From: an uncultured Collinsella sp.
Lineage (GTDB): Bacteria > Actinomycetota > Coriobacteriia > Coriobacteriales > Coriobacteriaceae
Reading direction: 5' to 3'
Assembly (NCBI GenBank): GCA_902464175.1
Contig: CABQHZ010000056.1
Coordinates: 1-10,889 of the forward strand
DNA: 10,889 nt
Below, piece after piece: positions 1-5,714 of the stretch. Made by a program: the position numbers and the translations under genes. The notes beneath the pieces are model-generated. The model searched no databases, was not told the origin of the DNA, and saw only the letters and a program-made list of their open reading frames with translations. Positions within the stretch are counted from its first letter, which is position 1. Each line of letters opens with the position of its first letter.

Positions 1-36
1 CATCCTATTCAAATACAACAATTTTGTTAGTCTTGG

Positions 37-65
37 TTAACTTTTAAGCTTAAAACGGGTATCCT
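37..65 (+). promoter_or_regulatory. Candidate sigma-70-type promoter for gpmA
   Basis: TTAACT (37-42) and TATCCT (60-65) are separated by 17 bp and each match the -35 or -10 consensus at four of six positions. A start near 72 would leave a leader of about 46 nt before gpmA. The spacer contains the perfect 14-bp palindrome TTTTAAGCTTAAAA (42-55), which could be an operator or chance AT-rich symmetry. A smaller dyad, AACAA-TT-TTGTT, lies upstream at 17-28. This is the only AT-rich stretch before the gene, but the boxes are only moderate matches. Confidence 0.35.
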
Positions 66-117
66 TTGCGGCGTCAAGCAAACGGCACGCACACCGTGCC
101 AGATCAAGGAGGCCCCT

Positions 118-891
118 ATGGCGCACCAAGCAGACCAGCAGACGATGCAACTCGTCCTTATCCGTCACGGAGAGTCCGAGTGGAACAAGCTCAACCTGTT
201 CACCGGCTGGACCGATGTCGAGCTCACCGACACGGGCCGCGAAGAGGCGGCGGCAGGCGGCCGCGCCCTCAAAGAAGCCGGTTTCGACTTTGACGTCTGC
301 TACACTTCGCGCCTCAAGCGCGCAATCCACACCCTCAACATCGTGCTCGGCCAAATGGATCGCGAGTGGCTACCCGTCATCAAATCCTGGAAGCTCAACG
401 AGCGCCACTACGGTGCGTTGCAGGGTCTCAACAAGGCCGATGCCGCCGCGGAGCACGGCGACGAACAGGTGCTCATCTGGCGCCGCTCCTTCGATGTCTG
501 CCCGCCGGCGCTCGAGCCGGGCGACAGTCGCGACCCCCACACCCAGGAGCAATACCGTGATGTCGCGCCCGATCAGCTGCCCTATACCGAGTGCCTCAAG
601 GACACGATCGCCCGCGCCTGGCCCTATTTCGAAGACGAGATTCGCCCCCAGATGCTCGCCGGCAAGCGCGCACTCATCGCCGCGCACGGCAACTCCCTGC
701 GCTCACTCGTCATGAAGCTCGAGCACCTCACGCCCGAGGAGATCCTCAAGGTCAACATCCCCACCGGCGTGCCACTCGTCTACACCTTCGATACCGATTT
801 CAACGTCCTCGACAAGCGCTACATCGGCGACCCGGCAACCATCGCCGCCAAGATCGACGCCGTGGCCAATCAGGGCAAAGCGCACAAGTAG
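118..891 (+). CDS. gpmA: 2,3-bisphosphoglycerate-dependent phosphoglycerate mutase
   Basis: Cytosolic glycolytic and gluconeogenic enzyme that interconverts 3- and 2-phosphoglycerate through a phosphohistidine. The 257-residue protein carries the family signature RHGESEWN, with His17 as the expected phosphorylated residue. It also has NERHYG (Glu95 as likely proton donor), the phosphate-binding pair Arg122-Arg123, and AAHGNSLR with the second active-site His190. The length is close to the usual 230-250 residues, with a roughly nine-residue N-terminal extension (HQADQQT region) before the core. Met10 (codon at 145-147) is a possible internal start, but AAGGAGG at 106-112, 5 nt before the ATG at 118, clearly favours the longer form. 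The gene is first in a same-strand pair with the metal transporter, 75 bp upstream of it. No terminator is visible between them, so they may be cotranscribed. Confidence 0.96.
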   Translation: MAHQADQQTMQLVLIRHGESEWNKLNLFTGWTDVELTDTGREEAAAGGRALKEAGFDFDVCYTSRLKRAIHTLNIVLGQMDREWLPVIKSWKLNERHYGALQGLNKADAAAEHGDEQVLIWRRSFDVCPPALEPGDSRDPHTQEQYRDVAPDQLPYTECLKDTIARAWPYFEDEIRPQMLAGKRALIAAHGNSLRSLVMKLEHLTPEEILKVNIPTGVPLVYTFDTDFNVLDKRYIGDPATIAAKIDAVANQGKAHK

Positions 892-966
892 CCCCAACCC
901 AAATCCGACGCGTGGCGCCGCACGACCCAGATGCGACGTCACGCCGCCCATACACAGGAGCGCACC

Positions 967-2223
967 ATGCTCAACCATCTCAAACAACACTTTGGTTCCC
1001 GGCGCACCGGCGGTCACGGAGGCCTAGACATTGCGCGGCATATCGGCCCCGGGCTGCTCGTGACCGTCGGCTTTATCGACCCGGGCAACTGGGCCTCCAA
1101 TATGGCCGCGGGCTCGCAGTTTGGCTACGCGCTGCTGTGGATCGTCACGCTGTCCACGATTATGCTCATTGTGCTGCAGCACAACGCGGCGCACCTGGGT
1201 ATCGCCACGGGCGTCTGCCTTGCCGAGGCCACGACACGTTACCTCCCCCGCTTCGTTGGACGCACGGTGCTCGCCAGCGCCTATCTCGCGACCATCGCCA
1301 CCGCCATGGCCGAAGTCCTGGGCGGCGCGATTGCCCTTCAAATGCTCTTTGGGCTGCCCGTGCGCGCGGGCTGCGTCATCGTGGCGGCAGTATCGATGGC
1401 GATGCTCATGACGAACTCCTACAAGCATGCCGAACGCTGGATCATCGCCTTCGTAGGCGTGGTAGGACTCTCGTTTTTGGCCGAGCTTGCACTAGTCAAG
1501 GTCGACTGGCCGCAAGCCGCCGCAAGCTGGATCACGCCTAGTATGCCCACTGGCTCTGCCGCGATTATCGTGAGTGTCCTGGGTGCGGTCGTTATGCCAC
1601 ACAACCTTTTTCTGCACTCCGAGGTCATCCAATCCATGCACTTCGAAGGCCAAGGCGAGCAGGTTATCGAAGAACGTCTGCGCTACGAGCTCTTTGACAC
1701 GCTCTTTTCGATGGGCGTGGGCTGGGCAATCAACTCGGCCATGGTCATCCTGGCCGCAACGACCTTCTTTGCGCACGGCATGGTCGTAGACGACCTCGCC
1801 GTCGCAGCGGCCACGCTCTCCCCCATTCTGGGCCCGGCAAGCTCGGCCATCTTTGCCGTGGCGCTGCTGTTTGCGGGCCTCTCGAGTAGTGTGACGGCGG
1901 GTATGGCGGCAGGCACCATTACCGCGGGCATGTTCGACGAGGAATACGACATACACGACCGACATTCCTCAATCGGGGTGGCGACCTGTTTCGTCGGCGC
2001 AGTGACGGCGTGCCTAGTCGTCCCAAATCCTTTTGAAGGTCTCATCTGGAGTCAGGCACTGCTGTCGCTTCAGCTGCCGATTACGGTCTTTGTGCTCATA
2101 CGACTCACCAGTTCACGCCGCGTCATGGGCAAATACGCCAATTCGCGCCCGCTCAACGCACTGCTTGTAGGGATTGGTGCCATCGTGACGGTTCTCGATG
2201 TCGTGTTGTTGACAGGGATGTAA
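967..2223 (+). CDS. mntH: Nramp-family divalent metal (Mn2+/Fe2+) transporter
   Basis: Inner-membrane proton-coupled importer of divalent transition metals, most likely Mn2+ and possibly Fe2+. The 418-residue protein is almost wholly hydrophobic, with about 11 predicted membrane segments. The first helix carries the Nramp signature DPGN (residues 38-41) and the sixth carries MPHNLFLHS (Met210, His212). Asp38, Asn41 and Met210 correspond to metal ligands known in the family. Keeping the Met argues for transition metals rather than the Mg2+ or Al3+ branches, where it is replaced. An upstream in-frame ATG at 931 would add 12 residues, but AGGAG at 956-960, 6 nt before the ATG at 967, supports the shorter start. 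No Mn riboswitch or clear metal-regulator site is seen upstream. The exact metal cannot be read from sequence, so the symbol is by family. Confidence 0.9.
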   Translation: MLNHLKQHFGSRRTGGHGGLDIARHIGPGLLVTVGFIDPGNWASNMAAGSQFGYALLWIVTLSTIMLIVLQHNAAHLGIATGVCLAEATTRYLPRFVGRTVLASAYLATIATAMAEVLGGAIALQMLFGLPVRAGCVIVAAVSMAMLMTNSYKHAERWIIAFVGVVGLSFLAELALVKVDWPQAAASWITPSMPTGSAAIIVSVLGAVVMPHNLFLHSEVIQSMHFEGQGEQVIEERLRYELFDTLFSMGVGWAINSAMVILAATTFFAHGMVVDDLAVAAATLSPILGPASSAIFAVALLFAGLSSSVTAGMAAGTITAGMFDEEYDIHDRHSSIGVATCFVGAVTACLVVPNPFEGLIWSQALLSLQLPITVFVLIRLTSSRRVMGKYANSRPLNALLVGIGAIVTVLDVVLLTGM

Positions 2224-2250
2224 TGGGACGGGGCACCTACCCAGGCAAAC

Positions 2251-2307
2251 GTCTCGATCTGTAACATCTAGACCCGCTTTTGATGTCTAGATGTTACAGA
2301 TCGAGAC
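2251..2307. repeat. Perfect 23-bp inverted repeat (hairpin element), 57 bp
   Basis: Bases 2251-2273 are the exact reverse complement of 2285-2307, with an 11-base loop (2274-2284). All 23 positions pair. The element lies in the convergent gap between the metal transporter (stop at 2223) and rubredoxin (stop at 2452). The right arm is followed by AAAAGG on the plus strand and the left arm by GTTTGCC on the minus strand. Neither side has the U-run of a normal intrinsic terminator. It may still stop or protect transcripts. It more likely belongs to a dispersed intergenic palindrome family (REP- or MITE-like), which would need a genome search to show. Confidence 0.9.
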
Positions 2308-2375
2308 AAAAGGTCGGCCGGACTCACAACAGACAGGATCGGCCAACAGCAACCGTGATCCCTTGGGGACGGAGG

Positions 2376-2411
2376 AAAAGGGCCCCGGCCGAGAATTCGA
2401 CCGAGGCCCTT
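2376..2411 (-). terminator. Intrinsic terminator downstream of rubredoxin
   Basis: Read on the minus strand, a 15-bp stem with no mismatches (13 Watson-Crick pairs and two G-U pairs, closed by the tetraloop AUUC) spans 2411 to 2378 and runs into UUUUCC. On the plus strand the two G-U positions become A-C mismatches, so the hairpin is better suited to minus-strand transcripts. It starts 41 bp beyond the rubredoxin stop codon. Confidence 0.8.
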
Positions 2412-2451
2412 GGACAGAGCTATGCGTTGATACAAGCCGTGTGTCTGCGAG

Positions 2452-2595
2452 CTACTCCTCGACGAGCTCAAACTGATCGGGACCGACGCCGCACACCGGG
2501 CACACGTAATCTTCGGGCAGCTCGGGCGTATCGACCTCAACCTCGTAACCGCAAACGGTGCACACGAACTTATACGTCTTCTTCTCCTCAGCCAT
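2452..2595 (-). CDS. Short rubredoxin
   Basis: Small cytosolic electron carrier with one iron held by four cysteines. The 47-residue protein has CTVCG (Cys12, Cys15) and CPVCG (Cys32, Cys35), followed by the rubredoxin-like tail VGPDQFE. Only 16 residues separate the two CxxC pairs, against about 29 in classical rubredoxin, so it belongs with the compact rubredoxin-type domains. The chosen ATG at 2595 has AAAGGAGA 6 nt upstream. A longer reading from 2634 adds 13 residues that overlap this ribosome site and the leader, and is unlikely. It follows the flavin reductase gene on the same strand after an 89-bp AT-rich gap with its own candidate promoter. The two are probable redox partners: flavin reductase to rubredoxin to an acceptor such as a flavodiiron protein or rubrerythrin (none in this window). 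Confidence 0.93.
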   Translation of the reverse strand: MAEEKKTYKFVCTVCGYEVEVDTPELPEDYVCPVCGVGPDQFELVEE

Positions 2596-2639
2596 GATGT
2601 TCTCCTTTCGAACGCGACTGGTGATGTACTTCATTTATC

Positions 2640-2667
2640 AGTATAGATTCTCAATAATATAATGCAA
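2640..2667 (-). promoter_or_regulatory. Candidate promoter for rubredoxin
   Basis: On the minus strand, TATACT (2645-2640, five of six matches to the -10 box) lies 16 bp after TTGCAT (2667-2662, three of six matches to the -35 box). It sits in a strikingly AT-rich 60-bp stretch between the flavin reductase stop and the rubredoxin start, about 44 bp before the ATG. The -10 box is good and the -35 box is weak. It implies rubredoxin can be made independently of the flavin reductase. Confidence 0.5.
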
Positions 2668-2684
2668 GTATTTTTAAAACATTT

Positions 2685-3188
2685 CTAGCCTTGATACGAG
2701 GACGCCTTCGGAGGCGTCTTGCCCTTCAGGACCTTATGGTAGTAATCGTAGGTGAGCGGCGTCTCGTCACTCAAGCGCTCGGCATCCTCGACCTCGCCGA
2801 TAAACAGCAGATGCGTGCCAACATCCACAGTGTCGATCAAATGGCAGCTAAACAGGGCCGCCGCGTGCTCGGGCACATAGGGCATGCCCAGAGCCGTCTC
2901 GCGGGTCTCGTATTTGGCAAACTTGTCATAATCGCTGCTGGTGCGGAACCCAAAGTTACCGATGTAGAGCATATCGGCGGTCTGATCGATCACGGTCAGC
3001 GCGAACGCTTTGGCCGAAGCGATGACGCCCGAGGTGACGTTGTCCTTGTTCACTGCAACCGAAATGCGCGGCGGCATGGACGTCACCTGCACCGCTGTGT
3101 TGATGACGCAGCCGGCACGCAGCCCGTCTGCCGCGGAGCTCACCACGTACAGGCCGCTCGGCATGGTAAAGAACGCAGTTTTGTCCAT
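2685..3188 (-). CDS. Flavin reductase (FMN-binding split-barrel, Hrb N-domain type)
   Basis: Predicted cytosolic NAD(P)H:flavin oxidoreductase-like protein that binds FMN and passes electrons onward. The 167-residue sequence has the family pattern SGLYVVSS (residues 11-18), VINTAVQVTSMPP and SVAVNKDN, then IGNFGFRTSSDYDKF, VDVGTHLLFIGEV and the tail TYDYYHKVLKGKTPP. From memory of the family, this layout and tail closely match the flavin reductase half of clostridial and Moorella high-molecular-weight rubredoxin (Hrb). There a rubredoxin domain follows in the same chain. Here the chain ends and rubredoxin is a separate downstream gene. The ATG at 3188 has AGGGGAG 8 nt upstream. An open frame back to 3380 crosses a terminator hairpin and a long inverted repeat and is not believable as coding. 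Substrate and partner are inferred. Confidence 0.88.
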   Translation of the reverse strand: MDKTAFFTMPSGLYVVSSAADGLRAGCVINTAVQVTSMPPRISVAVNKDNVTSGVIASAKAFALTVIDQTADMLYIGNFGFRTSSDYDKFAKYETRETALGMPYVPEHAAALFSCHLIDTVDVGTHLLFIGEVEDAERLSDETPLTYDYYHKVLKGKTPPKASSYQG

Positions 3189-3239
3189 AACGATCACTCC
3201 CCTAACCCGGGTTGAAACCTCATGGATGTATGTACCCAC

Positions 3240-3273
3240 AAAAAAGGCAGCGCCCATAACGGACGCCGCCTTT
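3240..3273 (-). terminator. Intrinsic terminator between smpB and flavin reductase
   Basis: Minus-strand RNA forms a 10-bp stem from 3273-3264 (AAAGGCGGCG) and 3252-3243 (CGCUGCCUUU) with one G-U pair and an 11-nt loop. It runs directly into a six-U tract (3245-3240, overlapping the stem base). On the plus strand the G-U becomes A-C and the U-run is only three. It most likely ends smpB-operon transcripts, 121 bp beyond the smpB stop. It also lies about 50 bp before the flavin reductase start and could act as a leader attenuator for that gene. Confidence 0.8.
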
Positions 3274-3315
3274 GAAACATATGTGTCAGAACAGTAAGAA
3301 AGATGAGACACCCGC

Positions 3316-3382
3316 AGTTGCGGTGAAATAGGGACTGAATAGCCCCTCAAACAGGCAAAACAGTCCGTATTCCACCGCAACT
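3316..3382. repeat. Imperfect 22-bp inverted repeat (hairpin element), 67 bp
   Basis: Bases 3316-3337 and 3361-3382 are reverse complements at 20 of 22 positions, around a 23-nt loop (3338-3360). The loop contains a small GCC/GGC dyad. The element starts 12 bp past the smpB stop and precedes the terminator at 3240-3273, so it may have been inserted between gene and terminator. There is no U-run after either arm. I read it as a dispersed intergenic palindrome, different in sequence from the one at 2251-2307. Copy number elsewhere in the genome cannot be seen here. Confidence 0.85.
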
Positions 3383-3394
3383 TATGAAGGACGG

Positions 3395-3865
3395 TCAGCG
3401 GTTGCGTTCCTTGAGGGCGCGGTCGATCTCGCGTTGGACATCGCGCTTGGCCATGTCCTCGCGCTTGTCGTAGAGCTTCTTGCCGCGACCCAGGCCCAGC
3501 AGCAGTTTTACGCGACCGTCGGTATTAAAGTAGAGCTCCAACGGAACCAGCGCATAACCACGGTTGCGAAGTTTGCCGTCAAGAAAGTCGATCTCCTTGC
3601 GGTGCAGCAGCAGACGGCGCCGACGGTCGGGATCGCGATTCCACACGCCACCATGGCTATAAGGGTGGATATGCAGGCCGACGAGCCAGCACTCACCGCC
3701 ACGAATCAGTGCGAAGGTATCGGTAATCTGGCACGCGCGCTCGCGAATCGACTTGACCTCGGTACCGCTCAGCTCAATACCGCACTCAAACGTCTCATCG
3801 ATAAAGTACTCGTGATGTGCCGAGCGATTCTTGGAAATGAGCTTGCGCTCGCGCTTACTGGGCAT
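3395..3865 (-). CDS. smpB: SsrA-binding protein SmpB
   Basis: Required partner of tmRNA in trans-translation. It binds the tRNA-like end of tmRNA and helps place it in the A site of stalled ribosomes. The 156-residue protein matches the family length and order: a basic N-terminus, then NRSAHHEYFIDETFE, the hallmark GTEVKSIR near residues 39-46, and RDPDRRRRLLLHRKEID. These are followed by the GRGKKLYDKRED segment and a basic C-terminal helix (REIDRALKERNR) that enters the mRNA channel in known structures. The ATG at 3865 has AAGGAGG 6 nt upstream. The start lies inside the end of the upstream TPR gene (11-bp overlap), so translation is probably coupled. No tmRNA gene is seen in the adjacent non-coding DNA. 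Confidence 0.96.
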   Translation of the reverse strand: MPSKRERKLISKNRSAHHEYFIDETFECGIELSGTEVKSIRERACQITDTFALIRGGECWLVGLHIHPYSHGGVWNRDPDRRRRLLLHRKEIDFLDGKLRNRGYALVPLELYFNTDGRVKLLLGLGRGKKLYDKREDMAKRDVQREIDRALKERNR

Positions 3866-4772
3866 CGCCGGCCTCCTTGGCGCCATCGGCGTTTGAGCCC
3901 GCAGCCTCGCGCTTTGCCCTGCGCTCGGCATTAAGCTCGGCATCGCTCTCGCGCACCAGCTTGATAATCGCCGCACATGCCTCCTCGCCCACCAGGTCGC
4001 GGGCACGGACCGTCAGACGCGTAGCCTCCTGCTTGTCGCCGTCGCTTGCAGCATCGGTCGCGCACATGATCAGGCAGATGGCGATCTCGGCCGAAGGCGA
4101 GGTCGGCACGCCCTGCAGGGCGAGCTCACCCATCACATGGTCGTCACTCTCGTCCGCGGCATCCGGATAGGTGGTATGGATCTTGTTGAGCAGGCGCGTC
4201 GTATGCGCATCATTGGGCGCCAGGCGCAGCGCCAGACGCGCGCAGCCCACGGCAGCCGAAATGTTCTCGGTCTCGGGCTCCAAGAAGTACTGACCCAAAT
4301 TGGTGTAGGCGCGTGCGGCGCACTTACCGTCGCTCGCGCGCTCCAGCACCGAGAACGAGAGCGATGCCCACTCCTGCTTGTCCTCGAGCGCGCGGAACAG
4401 CTCTGCCAAGTCCAAGCGATAGTTGCAGTTCATGGGATCCCAACGCACAGCCTGCATCAGGGCATTCCGAGCACTCACATAATCCTGCTGGCGAATGTAG
4501 GCAAACGCCATGTCGGAGTACAGACGGTCAAAGGGAACCTCGACCTGCACCAGCTCGCGCGGATCCTTCTCCACACGGCGATAGGCCAGGCGCTCAAACT
4601 TGCTGTCGAAGCTAAAGTACTGGCGCTTCTCCTCCGTCTTGCACTCAGCGTCGATATACTCCTCGGCGAGCTCCACCAGACGCTCAAGCAGCGGCGTCGC
4701 CGTAGCCAGGTCGCCCTGCGCCAGATAGTTCTCGGCATACGTGATGTCTTCCAAGCTGATAGGCAGGTCCAT
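3855..4772 (-). CDS. TPR-repeat protein of unknown function
   Basis: A 305-residue protein, predicted cytosolic, with no signal peptide or membrane segment. Tetratricopeptide-like helices are visible at about residues 85-113 (YSDMAFAYIRQQDY then ARNALMQAVRWDP) and 155-187 (AYTNLGQYFL then ARLALRLAPND). A weaker one lies near the N-terminus (ENYLAQGDLATATPLLERL). The C-terminal 30 residues are charged, Ala-rich and probably disordered. Such proteins are usually scaffolds for protein contacts, and no catalytic motif is visible. The ATG at 4772 has GAGGAG 5 nt upstream. The stop overlaps the smpB start by 11 bp, so the two are almost certainly cotranscribed. A TTGACC at 4826-4821 (minus strand) could be a -35 box, but no good -10 follows, so the promoter is not identified. 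Confidence 0.75.
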   Translation of the reverse strand: MDLPISLEDITYAENYLAQGDLATATPLLERLVELAEEYIDAECKTEEKRQYFSFDSKFERLAYRRVEKDPRELVQVEVPFDRLYSDMAFAYIRQQDYVSARNALMQAVRWDPMNCNYRLDLAELFRALEDKQEWASLSFSVLERASDGKCAARAYTNLGQYFLEPETENISAAVGCARLALRLAPNDAHTTRLLNKIHTTYPDAADESDDHVMGELALQGVPTSPSAEIAICLIMCATDAASDGDKQEATRLTVRARDLVGEEACAAIIKLVRESDAELNAERRAKREAAGSNADGAKEAGDAQ

Positions 4773-4831
4773 GACAACTCCTCGGTCCGGGCGGCAGACT
4801 CAACGCGCGCCTTAAATATCGGTCAATACAC

Positions 4832-4859
4832 AAAACCCGGGTCTCTTACGAGGCCCGGG
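4832..4859 (-). terminator. Probable terminator of the tRNA-Gln/tRNA-Glu transcript
   Basis: A 10-bp GC-rich stem (4850-4859 with 4836-4845, loop of four) lies 10 bp past the CCA end of tRNA-Glu and is followed on the minus strand by UUUUG. One pair is an A-C mismatch on the minus strand, though it would be a G-U pair on the plus strand. Position and U-run favour action on the tRNA transcript. Confidence 0.65.
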
Positions 4860-4869
4860 CGTTCAATTT

Positions 4870-4946
4870 TGGTAGCCCGTACCAGATTCGAACTGGTGAT
4901 CTCCGCCTTGAGAGGGCGGCGTCCTAAACCGCTAGACGAACGGGCC
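4870..4946 (-). tRNA. tRNA-Glu (anticodon CTC)
   Basis: A full cloverleaf folds on the minus strand: acceptor stem GGCCCGT with ACGGGCT, D-arm GTCT/GGAC, a five-pair anticodon stem CCGCC/GGCGG around CTCTCAA, and T-arm ACCAG-TTCGAAT-CTGGT. The anticodon CTC is at 4912-4910 and decodes GAG. Discriminator base A (4873) is followed by an encoded CCA (4872-4870). The first acceptor pair would be G1-U72, slightly unusual. It is the second gene of a two-tRNA unit, 17 bp after tRNA-Gln. Confidence 0.96.
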
Positions 4947-4963
4947 ATATGTAGCAAATGCAA

Positions 4964-5037
4964 TGGCTGGGATGGAGGGAGTCGAACCCCCATTGACGGA
5001 ACCAGAATCCGCTGTCCTGCCATTAGACGACATCCCA
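4964..5037 (-). tRNA. tRNA-Gln (anticodon CTG)
   Basis: On the minus strand the acceptor stem TGGGATG pairs with CATCCCA (4974-4968). Discriminator G (4967) and an encoded CCA (4966-4964) follow. The D-arm GTCGTCTAATGGCAGGAC, the anticodon loop TTCTGGT with CTG at 5005-5003, and the T-arm GGGGG-TTCGACT-CCCTC are all typical of bacterial tRNA-Gln. It reads CAG, the Gln codon favoured in GC-rich genes. The U1-A72 first pair is the usual identity feature of tRNA-Gln. Confidence 0.97.
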
Positions 5038-5081
5038 ATGACTGCATCGCTGCGCTCGGCTGTGCCTTTGCGCAAGAAAGA

Positions 5082-5110
5082 AATATACGGGAAGTCCGGC
5101 CGTGACGCAA
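5082..5110 (-). promoter_or_regulatory. Promoter of the tRNA-Gln/tRNA-Glu unit
   Basis: On the minus strand TTGCGT (5110-5105) and TATATT (5087-5082, five of six matches) are separated by exactly 17 bp, giving a leader of about 38 nt before tRNA-Gln. An A-rich stretch directly upstream (about 5116-5137) could act as an UP element, as expected for strong stable-RNA promoters. That stretch includes the dyad TTTGACT/AGTCAAA (5119-5125 and 5138-5144). Confidence 0.65.
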
Positions 5111-5224
5111 GCCCCAATTTTGACTTTTTTGAAATTCAGTCAAATACGGCCAACACGTGAAGGACCTGTGAAGTCGACCGCTGCACACGAAGGACAAAAC
5201 GCCGCGAGCGGTAGCCGTCAACCG

Positions 5225-5253
5225 TTGGCAGATTCTACCGCGAAAACGATAGC
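5225..5253 (+). promoter_or_regulatory. Weak promoter candidate for the 5304 gene
   Basis: TTGGCA (5225-5230, five of six matches) is followed 17 bp later by GATAGC (5248-5253, only three of six matches). The -35 box lies inside the dyad GCGGTAG/CTACCGC (5208-5214 and 5235-5241), which itself encloses CAAC-C-GTTG and could be an operator or a leader hairpin. It is divergent from the tRNA promoter. The rest of the 5038-5303 gap holds nothing else I can identify. Confidence 0.25.
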
Positions 5254-5303
5254 ACCAGGCAACACAATCGAAGTATCAATGATCACGTAGATATCGAGGC
5301 GCC

Positions 5304-5714
5304 ATGGACGAAGAGCTTGATTACCTATGGGAGACCCTGGGCCTCGAGATCACTGCTGACCTTTGGCCCGAACGGGACAAAATCCATCCCACTCTGCGCC
5401 CCGCCATCACGGTGATGCAGGCAAAATACCGCCGTGCATCCTTTTTGATCATGCGGATGTCATGGCACGCAGGACTCCCCGACCTCAAGCGCATCCAGGC
5501 AAGCTTGGTCGAGTTGTCCGGCATGCCGACCGTCATATCCGAGACACACCTGGAGCAGCGCCAACGCGAGCGACTGCAGCAGCAACGCATTCCCTTTATC
5601 TGTCCCGGCGTTCAGGCATATCTGCCCTTTATGGACGAGGAGTACTGGAGCGGTACGCCCAACAAACATGTAAAGGTCTACGAGCCACACGAGTGGGCAC
5701 AGCTGGAGGACTGA
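5304..5714 (+). CDS. Hypothetical protein, possible regulator-domain relative
   Basis: A 136-residue protein, predicted cytosolic, with no membrane segment or signal. I do not recognise it with certainty. The central part (RRASFLIMRMSW, then DLKRIQASLVELSGMPTVI) is followed by a Gln/Arg-rich helix, then IPFICPGVQAYLPFM (residues 96-110). From memory, a similar I-P-F-I-x-P-G-x-Q-x-Y-L-P-F block occurs in the N-terminal half of longer MarR-type winged-helix regulators of Firmicutes and relatives. The DNA-binding half is absent here, so this could be a stand-alone version of that domain. The ATG at 5304 is the only start after an in-frame stop at 5280-5282, and GAGG (5296-5299) gives a modest ribosome site. 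The TGA stop abuts the stop of the convergent downstream gene. Confidence 0.7.
   Translation: MDEELDYLWETLGLEITADLWPERDKIHPTLRPAITVMQAKYRRASFLIMRMSWHAGLPDLKRIQASLVELSGMPTVISETHLEQRQRERLQQQRIPFICPGVQAYLPFMDEEYWSGTPNKHVKVYEPHEWAQLED

Noticed and set aside
591..1541. Plus-strand open frame of 316 codons
   Set aside because: It runs across the ends of gpmA and mntH in another frame, and its translation is Arg/His/Pro-rich with no recognisable features.
2625..2665. Fur-like or other iron-regulator box in the AT-rich region before rubredoxin
   Set aside because: The partial resemblance (TTGAGAATC followed by TGATAA) lacks a real inverted repeat and is expected by chance in such AT-rich DNA.
2701..2718. 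7-bp hairpin GACGCCT-TCGG-AGGCGTC near the end of the flavin reductase gene
   Set aside because: It lies within the coding sequence with no U-run in the minus direction, so I do not call it a terminator.
3189..3380. N-terminal extension of the flavin reductase by 64 codons
   Set aside because: The extension crosses a terminator hairpin and the long inverted repeat, and the normal family start is at 3188 with a good ribosome site.
2452..3394. Possible mobile gene or transposon delimited by the two long inverted repeats around rubredoxin and flavin reductase
   Set aside because: The two repeats are unrelated in sequence and each is a self-contained hairpin. There is no transposase or target duplication.
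3276..3394. tmRNA (ssrA) gene next to smpB
   Set aside because: The gap is too short for a tmRNA and lacks its tRNA-like end. It is mostly occupied by the inverted repeat.
4137..5105. Plus-strand open frame of 322 codons
   Set aside because: It is antisense to the TPR gene and continues through both tRNA genes and their terminator, which real coding sequence would not do.
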